Of a stretch of 64,000 nt of DNA, positions 52,323-60,117 are shown piece after piece; position 1 is the stretch's first letter, and each line of letters begins with the position of its first letter. The position numbers and the translations under genes were made by a program. Below the pieces are notes generated by a model, which was not told the origin of the DNA, did no database searches, and saw only the letters and a program-made list of their open reading frames with translations. Origin of the DNA: Erythrobacter sp. F6033. Its GTDB lineage: Bacteria > Pseudomonadota > Alphaproteobacteria > Sphingomonadales > Sphingomonadaceae. Where the stretch lies: contig NZ_JALKAZ010000001.1 of the NCBI RefSeq assembly GCF_023016005.1, positions 1,674,001-1,738,000 of the forward strand, in the 5' to 3' direction.

Positions 52323-54056
52323 ATGAAGACTTGGATCACATTGGGCACGTGCATCGCGCTGGGTTTATCGGCACCCGCCTTTGCCCAACCAGAACAAGCC
52401 ACCGGACCGGAACTGTCAGCAGAAAAACTGGAAGAACGCAGGGCAACCTTTGCGTGGCTGCTGGGCACCTGGAACGGCGACCATATGTTCGGGCCCAACT
52501 CAAACCGCAGCGGCGCCGCCGTTACGTTTTATCTGGAACAAGATGGCACAGTATCGGCGCGGCTCGATAGACTAAGTCCTTGGATGGAGAGCAGCGAAAA
52601 GCGCTTTCGCGACATGGTAGGCAAACGCATCATCAGAGGGATAAATGCGTCTGGCGCTCCGCGTTCTGTTTGGTCCAATTCTGCAAGCGGCGGAGAAGTC
52701 TTTGACAAAAACAGCGGAAATTGGACCAATCTCGGCATCATCTATGTCAGCCGAGACGATGGCAAATTGAGCCATCTTGGCGCGATGAGCGACTTTTCCC
52801 ATTGGGTGAAGGTTTCCGGATCAGCAGGTTCAACCGGCACACGCGATGCTCCATCATCACGGAACACCACTCCGTCGTCACCGGGAGCAAAATCAGCAGA
52901 CCCGCAGCCAAATGCAGAGCCCACCCAAGACAGCTCCGATGATAGCCAGCGACGATGCCATCTGATTACCTATATCGAATTGCTGACCAAAGGGACTAGC
53001 AAGGCCATCACGGACTTCGATCAAAAAACTGATCGCATAGCGGTCTATGATGACTCCCTACCAGCGGTGCGCCTCTACCCTTCCCCAATCAAAAGCTCAG
53101 CGGACATCCCAGATTTCATGACTGCAGAGCAATATCTCACCCTTGATCGCTTGGAAGTGTTGGTCGCTGAAACGGTCAAAAACCGCGGCCCCGATGACGC
53201 TTTGAAGGGGTATCGTACTGCGCTGATCACAATGCACAGAAGGGCGGCGGATCAATATGAAGGCGCAGGGATCCGCGCCGCCGATGCATTCAAGCCATGC
53301 CCGGATTACTCAGAGTCTGTCCCTCAGGCCTTCTTGCTAGCTGCCGAAACAAACATGGATGCTCTGCGTCAGCGACGTGACAAACAGCTTAAACCCTTGC
53401 TGGCTGAAGCCGACGCGTTGAACGAGACGCTAATGCGCAAATTCTATGGCGAACTGGATGATGCCCGATCATTGGAAAGCAAAGCGAAAGCCTGGGTAAG
53501 CGAACAGATCAAAGATGCCTTCAAAAAGGAAGGAGTAGAACCCGCCAAGATTGACGCTCTCATTCCGCAACTTGATGCCCTTCGGGACCAATATCGCCGA
53601 CTTGCCGAAGCTGGCACTCCTGTCAGCGATCAACAGCAATCAGCTGACCTTGCAGAGGCGCTGAAAAGAGCCGGGATCGCCTACGATCCAGCGCGCGATG
53701 TCGACAAGCCATTGGATACCGCCCAGTCGATCACGGCCAAGCTCTTCAACTACATGAAGGGCCAAATTGTCGGGCCGGGTCCGAAAGATATCTTTTCCTA
53801 TTATTCGAAAGTGGCTGGCTATGTTGGCCTTGTCAAAGACACTGCGGAAATCATCAACGCTATGAAGAACCTCTATGATCTTTGGGGTATCCGCCAAGAG
53901 CTGATGCCGGTTGCCCTCGCCGCAGCAGAAGATCGCGCCTATCTCATCGGTCTGATCGAGCGCTATGACCGCGTCGAAGCGGAGTATCTAACGCTGCAAA
54001 ACCGATTCAAAGAAGAGGTCAATAAGAGCGCGGCGCAAGGAAATCGAACCTACTGA
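52323..54056 (+). CDS. Secreted protein of unknown function, 577 aa
   Basis: Not recognised. A signal peptide (ITLGTCIALGLSAPAFAQ) is followed by a domain with LLGTWNGDHMFGP (about 45-60), a Ser/Pro/Asn-rich linker (170-205) and a long helical C-terminal half with heptad-like stretches (LKPLLAEADALNETLMRKFYG). Final segments contain YYSKVAGYVGLVKDTAEII and a hydrophobic-polar helix. It is probably periplasmic. The GAGGGGG site before ATG 52323 is strong. It opens the plus-strand run that leads into the TIR, protease and SLOG genes, with 96 bases between it and the TIR start. Confidence 0.7.
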   Translation: MKTWITLGTCIALGLSAPAFAQPEQATGPELSAEKLEERRATFAWLLGTWNGDHMFGPNSNRSGAAVTFYLEQDGTVSARLDRLSPWMESSEKRFRDMVGKRIIRGINASGAPRSVWSNSASGGEVFDKNSGNWTNLGIIYVSRDDGKLSHLGAMSDFSHWVKVSGSAGSTGTRDAPSSRNTTPSSPGAKSADPQPNAEPTQDSSDDSQRRCHLITYIELLTKGTSKAITDFDQKTDRIAVYDDSLPAVRLYPSPIKSSADIPDFMTAEQYLTLDRLEVLVAETVKNRGPDDALKGYRTALITMHRRAADQYEGAGIRAADAFKPCPDYSESVPQAFLLAAETNMDALRQRRDKQLKPLLAEADALNETLMRKFYGELDDARSLESKAKAWVSEQIKDAFKKEGVEPAKIDALIPQLDALRDQYRRLAEAGTPVSDQQQSADLAEALKRAGIAYDPARDVDKPLDTAQSITAKLFNYMKGQIVGPGPKDIFSYYSKVAGYVGLVKDTAEIINAMKNLYDLWGIRQELMPVALAAAEDRAYLIGLIERYDRVEAEYLTLQNRFKEEVNKSAAQGNRTY

Positions 54057-54141
54057 TAATTTGAAGAACCGCATCGTTTGAGCCGCGCTGTTCCCATCAC
54101 CCTTGCCTTGGTTTAGATGACAGATCGCATTGAAACTCAAC

Positions 54142-54147
54142 GGGGGA
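54142..54147 (+). promoter_or_regulatory. Shine-Dalgarno site deciding the TIR-gene TTG start
   Basis: GGGGGA lies 5 bases before TTG 54153. The upstream in-frame ATG at 54117 has no such site, so translation most likely begins at TTG. Confidence 0.65.
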
Positions 54148-54152
54148 ACACA

Positions 54153-56099
54153 TTGAGCGACACCATCCCTTCTGGTGACTCCGCAAAGTCGATCTTCTTT
54201 AGCTATTCGCGCGCTGATCGAGAGCAAGTCCTCCCGATCATCAACGCCTTAGAGCAAGAAGGGCACTCACTGTGGTGGGACGGCATGCTCAAAGGTGGGG
54301 ACCGGTTTTCTCAGGTTACCGAAAACGCACTCGAAACGGCGAGCGTCGTTCTGGTCATGTGGACGGCTACTTCGGTCAATTCGGATTGGGTCCGTGATGA
54401 GGCCACCCGTGGACGCGACAGAAAACGCCTCCTTTCGGTTTCTCTGGACGGAACAGAGCCACCGCTCGGTTTTCGTCAAACGCAATACATCGATCTGTCA
54501 GGAGAAGGTGGCGTAACAGCGCGACCGGCGTTTGCGCAGGTGCTCGAAGCGTTGAACCGAATGCAAGGTAGCGATGACACGGGAAGCACTGCCCTGCCTG
54601 TTGCACCATCTGCTGGCGAACCGACACGGCGCGGCGCATTGATCGCTGGCGGATTGTCATTGGCGGCACTGGGTGGTGGCTATGCAGCTTGGCAGGCTGG
54701 GCTATTTGGTGGCGGAAACACACCGAATAGCATCGCTGTAATGTCGTTTGAAAACCTCAGTGGTGATCGTGAGCAAGACTATTTCTCCGCCGGACTTGCA
54801 GAAGAATTGCGGAGCATTCTCAGCCTAAATCGCCAATTGGCGGTTGCTGCTCAAACCTCATCTGACAAGTTTTCCGACGGCACCCAAACGGCAAGCGCGA
54901 TCGCAAGCGCATTGGACGTCGCCAATGTGCTGGAAGGCAGCGTCCGTCGTTCCGGCAATAGAATGCGTATCGCTGTGCGGTTAATCGACGGGTCAAACGA
55001 CCTTGAGGTTTGGTCCGATCAGTTTGATCGGGAATTGGACGACGTTTTGTCGGTCCAGACAGAGATCGCAACGCGTGTGGTTGACTCGCTCATTGCAAAC
55101 TTCGCCGGGCAGGATGGGCTTGGAACCACCCGTATCGGCGGGACCGATAGCAGCGATGCGCTTGATGCCTATATGCGCGGGGTCGACCTTTATGGCCGCG
55201 CAGGAGCAGAAGAAGGCACAGATCGAGCCGCTCTTGCAGCGTTAGATCAGGCGATCGAACTGGATTCAAGCTATGGTGCCGCACACGCAGCCCGCTCTCG
55301 TGTATTAACTGCGGTCGGCAATCGGCATGCGTCGAGCGCTGATGAGCTTAAATCCTATTATCGGCAAGCTACCGAGGCCGCGCAGCAAGCCATCGCTCTG
55401 GCCCCAGACTTGGCCGAAGGGCATTCGGCTCTGGGTTCGGCTTTGACGAATGGCTCGCTTGATATGGCAGGCGCCCGGCAGCCCTATGACCGCAGCTTTG
55501 AATTGGGTTATGGCAATGCGCGGATCCTGATGAGCTATGCCCTGTTCGCTTCGTTCATTGGATCTTTCGCAAAGGGCCGCGATTCAATCGCCCGCGCAGA
55601 ACGCTTGGACCCCCTGAACGCACCAGTATTTCGTGCCAGTGCCGTCCTAGAATTCGCCGCGAGAAATTACCCCAAAGCCACCGAGGAAGCACGCCGTGCT
55701 CTCTCACTGAATGAAGGGACGAGCATCGCCAACCGGATCTTGGGCGACATTGCCAGATTTGAAAATCGCTTCGATGAGGCAAGAGAGTTCTACGCAAAGG
55801 AACCGAGCGTTCTGTCGAGGCTTTCAGGCATCGCCATGCTTGAACAGAAAGCTGGCAATCCCAAAGCGGCAGAGACCGCATTTGATGCCATGGTCGACGA
55901 ATTTGGCGAAAACAGCCTGTACCAACAAGCGCAAGTGATGGCGCAATGGGACCGACCGCAAGAGGCACTGGAATTGCTCAATCGCTCGTATGAAGTTGGA
56001 GATTCCGGGCTCGTCCTTTCCCATTCGGACCAGAATCTCGATCCCATTCGACAAGCTCCAGCTTTTCAGTCATTACAACGGCGACTTGGGTTCGCTTAA
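54153..56099 (+). CDS. TIR - transmembrane - TolB-like - TPR protein
   Basis: A 648-residue protein. Residues 12-135 form a TIR domain (SIFFSYSRADREQ; catalytic-type Glu 83 in SDWVRDE, with Trp 79). A membrane helix at 161-181 (GALIAGGLSLAALGGG) follows. Residues 190-315 resemble a TolB N-terminal/FlgO-type domain (IAVMSFENLSGDREQDYF, then NVLEGSVRRSG), and about 330-640 are tetratricopeptide repeats. The retained Glu argues for NAD-cleaving activity, known in bacterial TIRs. The TolB-TPR half is commonly fused to signalling outputs in alphaproteobacteria. A long periplasmic sensor half with a cytoplasmic TIR is inferred. Confidence 0.85.
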   Translation: MSDTIPSGDSAKSIFFSYSRADREQVLPIINALEQEGHSLWWDGMLKGGDRFSQVTENALETASVVLVMWTATSVNSDWVRDEATRGRDRKRLLSVSLDGTEPPLGFRQTQYIDLSGEGGVTARPAFAQVLEALNRMQGSDDTGSTALPVAPSAGEPTRRGALIAGGLSLAALGGGYAAWQAGLFGGGNTPNSIAVMSFENLSGDREQDYFSAGLAEELRSILSLNRQLAVAAQTSSDKFSDGTQTASAIASALDVANVLEGSVRRSGNRMRIAVRLIDGSNDLEVWSDQFDRELDDVLSVQTEIATRVVDSLIANFAGQDGLGTTRIGGTDSSDALDAYMRGVDLYGRAGAEEGTDRAALAALDQAIELDSSYGAAHAARSRVLTAVGNRHASSADELKSYYRQATEAAQQAIALAPDLAEGHSALGSALTNGSLDMAGARQPYDRSFELGYGNARILMSYALFASFIGSFAKGRDSIARAERLDPLNAPVFRASAVLEFAARNYPKATEEARRALSLNEGTSIANRILGDIARFENRFDEAREFYAKEPSVLSRLSGIAMLEQKAGNPKAAETAFDAMVDEFGENSLYQQAQVMAQWDRPQEALELLNRSYEVGDSGLVLSHSDQNLDPIRQAPAFQSLQRRLGFA

Positions 56100-56120
56100 C
56101 GTCTACCAATAGGGGGTATT

Positions 56121-56318
56121 ATGAAGAAAATCGTCCTTTCCACTGTCGTGTTCGGTACTGCACTGGGCCTCGCGGCATGTGCGCCAGAAGCCGAAGAAGC
56201 AGACGCACCAGAAACTGCTGAAGTCGTAGCTGAAGAAGATTCAACGGACGACGCGATGGTCGCATCTGACGAAGCCACTGGTGAGTTGGACCCCGATGGA
56301 AATCCGGTCGATCAGTGA
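56121..56318 (+). CDS. Small acidic lipoprotein, 65 aa
   Basis: A very short lipoprotein. Signal MKKIVLSTVVFGTALGLAAC with Cys 20 is followed by an acidic, low-complexity tail rich in Glu, Asp and Ala, with no Trp or Cys beyond the lipobox. AGGGGG lies a few bases before ATG 56121. It begins 21 bases after the TIR gene and lies 51 bases before the protease, so it is likely in the same operon. An anchoring or spacer role is possible; no family is recognised. Confidence 0.75.
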   Translation: MKKIVLSTVVFGTALGLAACAPEAEEADAPETAEVVAEEDSTDDAMVASDEATGELDPDGNPVDQ

Positions 56319-56326
56319 TCGGCCAT

Positions 56327-56361
56327 CTCAATCGCCTCGGTTAGAACGAGGCCTGATTGAG
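56327..56361 (+). other. Bulged hairpin just before the protease gene
   Basis: A 13-pair stem (CTCAATC/GATTGAG, GCCTCG/CGAGGC) with a 2-base bulge and a 7-base loop. It ends 8 bases before ATG 56370, so it would cover the ribosome-binding region of the protease mRNA. No T-run follows, making a translation-control structure or RNA stabiliser likelier than a terminator. Confidence 0.5.
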
Positions 56362-56369
56362 AACTATCC

Positions 56370-57878
56370 ATGACAATGGATTTCACAGAATTACGCCAAA
56401 AGCTCGGATCGTTCTCGATCCCGGGCTTTTGGTGTCTTCTGGCTCTGAGTGTTGGGGCAATCAGCGCTCCGGCAAATGCCTCAATTCAAACGCCAAATCC
56501 CGTTTTGGCTGCACCGCAGGATGCGTATGATCAGGTAATTGCCGAGCTCTATGATGAAGAACTGGCCGAATTCAGGTCCTTCTATGACAGCCTGACAAGC
56601 GACGGGGTCAGGGTTTTTACCCGTATGATCGCGCAACTTGATGAAGGTCAGCGAGGGACAATGGGTCTCTTGCTCGCGCGCGCTGACAAAACACCAGCCA
56701 GCCGTTTCTTAAACCTGTTCAACAGCTTTGATGACGCGGAATTTGCCAAGGTTGCACGCTCTTTTAAGCTTCGCGACTACGACGACTGGGAGGCCGCGAT
56801 CACATTGCTTTCCTATGAAACGGCGAAAGATACCCGTGCTGAATTTCTTCAAGATGAAAGCTACCAATGTCATGCGCCGGACATGCCTGACCAAAACAGC
56901 GATCTGGAAGGCGAAACCGATAGCGGGCCTCATCTTCAGCTATGCAGTGAAAACATCATTCAATTTCGCAAGGCATTTTTTCCCACAACCCGTCGGGTAA
57001 CGCGTGGGGTCGATCTGCGCCTCGATACGGCTCCATGGCAGGGCCAAGTATCGCTCTTCGGGCCGAGCACCAAAGCGTATCACGGAGCCAGCGCACGCGC
57101 CGATCAGGTCAAACAATTCGGACGAGCGCTGAAAGATTGGGAAATCAACCACACCTGCGGTGCAGTCTATATCGGCGACCGGTTTCTTTTGACGGCGGCA
57201 CACTGCGTTTACAGCAAGACGCTTAGCAACAAGCGGTTTTTCGACGGTCGAAGAATTCGGCTCGGTTCGCATAGGGTCGATAATCTGGACAACCTTATCC
57301 CGATCCGGACTGTCATCACGCACCGTGACTATGACAGCAAAACGCTCCGCAATGACATCGCATTGATCGAACTGGTATCTGAACCGAGGATGCAGCAAGT
57401 CCGCAGAGCCAAACTTCCGCCAAGCGCTCGATTTGTGCCTCGTCCGGGCCGATTGATGTTGAGCGGCTGGGGCTATGTACGAAGGACGGCCAGTTCCTCG
57501 AATGCGCGCGGACTGGATGGGCAATTCCAGTATAGAGCGTTTGACCGGCTGCAAGGCGGCTTGCTCGACCTGTATGCCCCTAACATCTGCAACAACAACA
57601 GAGTCTTCCGCGCAAATCGGTTGAGAATTCGTCCGGGTCAGCTTTGTGCCGGCACAAAGACCGGAATCGATAGCTGCCGGGGTGACAGTGGCGGCCCACT
57701 GGTCGATCTGAGGACCGATACCCTCGTCGGCCTCGTCTCTGGTGGGAAAGGGTGCGGCATAATCGGTACGCCATCGGTTTACGTCGATGTCGCCCATTAT
57801 CTTGATTGGATAGCCAAGGCGAAGGCATTGGCTCGTCGATCCTCGGCCAAAACGCGGCGCACCTATCCCGCAAGCTGA
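56370..57878 (+). CDS. Secreted trypsin-like serine protease with N-terminal helical domain
   Basis: A 502-residue exported protease of family S1. A signal-type segment (about 15-38, ending APANAS) is followed by a helical, acidic N-terminal part (about 50-170) unlike trypsin. The protease domain runs about 235-495, with catalytic His 278 in LLTAAHC, Asp 329 in RNDIALIEL and Ser 440 in GDSGGPL. Several Cys pairs suit the periplasm or cell exterior. Asp in CRGDSGGPL surroundings suggests a trypsin-like pocket, but specificity is not certain. Possible zymogen-like control by the N-terminal part is inference. Confidence 0.88.
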   Translation: MTMDFTELRQKLGSFSIPGFWCLLALSVGAISAPANASIQTPNPVLAAPQDAYDQVIAELYDEELAEFRSFYDSLTSDGVRVFTRMIAQLDEGQRGTMGLLLARADKTPASRFLNLFNSFDDAEFAKVARSFKLRDYDDWEAAITLLSYETAKDTRAEFLQDESYQCHAPDMPDQNSDLEGETDSGPHLQLCSENIIQFRKAFFPTTRRVTRGVDLRLDTAPWQGQVSLFGPSTKAYHGASARADQVKQFGRALKDWEINHTCGAVYIGDRFLLTAAHCVYSKTLSNKRFFDGRRIRLGSHRVDNLDNLIPIRTVITHRDYDSKTLRNDIALIELVSEPRMQQVRRAKLPPSARFVPRPGRLMLSGWGYVRRTASSSNARGLDGQFQYRAFDRLQGGLLDLYAPNICNNNRVFRANRLRIRPGQLCAGTKTGIDSCRGDSGGPLVDLRTDTLVGLVSGGKGCGIIGTPSVYVDVAHYLDWIAKAKALARRSSAKTRRTYPAS

Positions 57879-58054
57879 ATTGAGTAATCCGCCAACACGC
57901 CAAACTGTTGGATTATCCCTGGGAAATGCGTATCGAATTTTGAGCGCCCGAAGAGATCGACGACAAAGGACTTTCAGTCATTCCTGCGAATTCCACTTCG
58001 GCTAAAGACAAAGGGAGCGCACCGCCGCTGCCCAATCCGTGTTTTTCTCTCAGT

Positions 58055-60001
58055 GTGACCGGGCATCGCGCTTCGCATTCTTCTTTTCCAAACGACACGA
58101 GCCAGCTTGATGCGGCGATCGATCAGATCTTTTGTGAGATCGACGCAGTACTGAAGGATTTTCAAGAAAGTACGGTATCAATCGGCGCTCCATCCGTCCG
58201 ATTGCATACGCTTTTGTCCGATGGCGCAGACCATCACGCGGCAAGGCGCGGCCTTGATCGGGGATGGGATCTTTCGACACCCCTTCCCTTTGGCCAGGCA
58301 TTGAACGCGGCAATCAATGCCGATGTCCAGACTGTGGCTGATGCAAAGGCAGTTCTTGCGGGTCAACAGGTCGCAGATAGCGAAGCCGCCAACCGTTTGG
58401 CAGCCATCAGCGATCTTATGAACAAGAGCCGAGTTTTCGAACTTGCTGATGACGATGCGCGATTAACAGAGCTTTTTCTGGCCTCTCTGAGCAAACAATC
58501 AGACGCTTCTGCGACCGCCCAGTTCGCTTCCGAATCTGGGAAGCGTGTGGCTCTGGCGGGCCGAATTTTAATAGAACAGTCCGATCTGGTCATCGCGATA
58601 TGGGACCAAGCGACGACGGCGAATATCGGCGGCACCGGGCACACTGCCTTGGCTGCGCTCAACGCTGGTATCCCCGTGCTCTTGATCGATCCCGTGACCC
58701 CGGATGCGTGGCGAGTGGTGCTGGCGCCTGAGGATTTGGCGTCGACTACCGTCTATTCGGAAAGCAGCGACCGATTGTCCTCGCTTCACCAAATCGTCTT
58801 GGCCGCTGTATCGGTCGGTGAGAAAGGTGATAGCGGCGATCATTCCGGTCTCAAGACTCTCGACGCCGAGCATTGGCGGGACCAGAGCAGTGTATTGAGC
58901 CATGCATTTCGTCGCACAGAAATGCTGTTTGGCGAAACGGGTGTTTGGCGCAGGTTTGCATCAGTGCGGCAAACCTATGAGCGACCTGAAGAGATCGCAG
59001 CGGGCAGCGCAAAAGCCCTTATCGTTGCTGCAAGTGCAATGTCACCGGGCGGTAGCTCTGTGGACGAAAGCATAACCCAGCAGATTTTGCCGCGTTTCGC
59101 TTGGTTGGACGGAATTTCCGCGCACCTTTCAGACCGTCACCGTTCGGGAATGACGCTCAACTTCATCCTTGGTGCCTGCGCGATTATTGGCGGTATTCTT
59201 TACTTGCCGCTGGTTGATCCGGCACAAAAGTGGATATTCGCCTCGATCGAGCTGGCGTTCCTGCTTGCAATCTTGCTCAACACATCAATCGGTCGAAAGC
59301 TTCGCATTCATGACCGATGGTTTGAGACAAGGCGTGCAGCAGAATATCTAAGATACAGTCCGATGCTCAGCATTTTGGGCGTTGCCCGGCCTGCGGGCGA
59401 GTGGCCGCACGGTGCGAAGAGCCGTTGGCCGGAATGGTATGTCAAACACACGAACAGAGCGGTCGGATTGCCAGAGTGCACTGTCGATGAAGCTTACTTG
59501 AAGTCGTCACTCACCATTTTGCGCGATCACTATGTCGACCCTCAACGCAATTACCACCGCGCTAAATCAGAACGTCTTTCGCGCGTCCATCACGGGCTGG
59601 ATCACCTTTCTGAGTGGCTATTCATCGGCGGTGTTCTCTTCGTGGCGCTGTACCTCGTCTTGGCGGGCCTTTCAGCGTTTTCCGTCATTGATCCCAATTG
59701 GCTTACGCGGTCGGCGAAATGGTTCACCGTGCTTGCGGTAGCGATGCCCACTTTGGGCGGTGCACTCGCAGGCATTCGATATTTCGGCGATTTTGAAAGG
59801 TTTGCCGAGATATCCGATGTCACTTCTGAAAAGCTGGACGCGATAGCCGATCGGCTTGGCGTGATATTGAACGCGTCTGACAACGCCATCACATACAGTC
59901 ATGCCTCTGAAATCATGCGTGCTGCCAACGATGTGGTGTTCGCTGAAATACAGAGCTGGCAATCGGTGTTTCGCCGGAAAGTCATCGCAGTCCCGGCTTA
60001 G
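58055..60001 (+). CDS. SLOG-like domain fused to SLATT/DUF4231-like membrane domain
   Basis: A 648-residue protein. About 1-270 looks like a SLOG-type Rossmann domain: VTGHRA at the first strand, then a glycine-rich IGGTGHTALAALNAG loop near 190. Two helix pairs follow, near 369-415 (NFILGACAIIGGILYLPLV) and 521-580 (WLFIGGVLFVALYLVLAGL), with W-x3-R-x2-AEYLR between, as in SLATT/DUF4231 proteins. GTG 58055 is the first ordinary start, but it removes strand residues before VTGHR that are encoded in frame (FSLS). CTG 58028, 10 bases after AGGGAG, may be the true start. A nucleotide-sensing membrane effector is inferred. Confidence 0.72.
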   Translation: MTGHRASHSSFPNDTSQLDAAIDQIFCEIDAVLKDFQESTVSIGAPSVRLHTLLSDGADHHAARRGLDRGWDLSTPLPFGQALNAAINADVQTVADAKAVLAGQQVADSEAANRLAAISDLMNKSRVFELADDDARLTELFLASLSKQSDASATAQFASESGKRVALAGRILIEQSDLVIAIWDQATTANIGGTGHTALAALNAGIPVLLIDPVTPDAWRVVLAPEDLASTTVYSESSDRLSSLHQIVLAAVSVGEKGDSGDHSGLKTLDAEHWRDQSSVLSHAFRRTEMLFGETGVWRRFASVRQTYERPEEIAAGSAKALIVAASAMSPGGSSVDESITQQILPRFAWLDGISAHLSDRHRSGMTLNFILGACAIIGGILYLPLVDPAQKWIFASIELAFLLAILLNTSIGRKLRIHDRWFETRRAAEYLRYSPMLSILGVARPAGEWPHGAKSRWPEWYVKHTNRAVGLPECTVDEAYLKSSLTILRDHYVDPQRNYHRAKSERLSRVHHGLDHLSEWLFIGGVLFVALYLVLAGLSAFSVIDPNWLTRSAKWFTVLAVAMPTLGGALAGIRYFGDFERFAEISDVTSEKLDAIADRLGVILNASDNAITYSHASEIMRAANDVVFAEIQSWQSVFRRKVIAVPA

Positions 60002-60059
60002 ACTCTCGCAAATTTTGTCGGTTGCTTTGCGACCAAACCGGTGTCGGAATTCAGAGACT

Positions 60060-60098
60060 GATCCTTGGCGCACGCTAAGGCTGCGCACGCCAAGGATC
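60060..60098. terminator. Strong hairpin between convergent genes
   Basis: A perfect 11-base stem (GATCCTTGGCG with CGCCAAGGATC) and a 17-base loop lie between the SLOG-SLATT stop (60001) and the GMC-hydrolase stop (60118). This suits a bidirectional terminator, though no T-run follows on either strand. Confidence 0.5.
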
Positions 60099-60117
60099 GC
60101 GATATCTCAGTTGCGCG

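Noticed and set aside
52323-54056. Assignment of the 577-residue secreted protein to a DUF1579/lipocalin-like family from its LLGTWNGD motif.
   Set aside because: The motif is too short and the rest of the chain does not follow the family; left as unknown.
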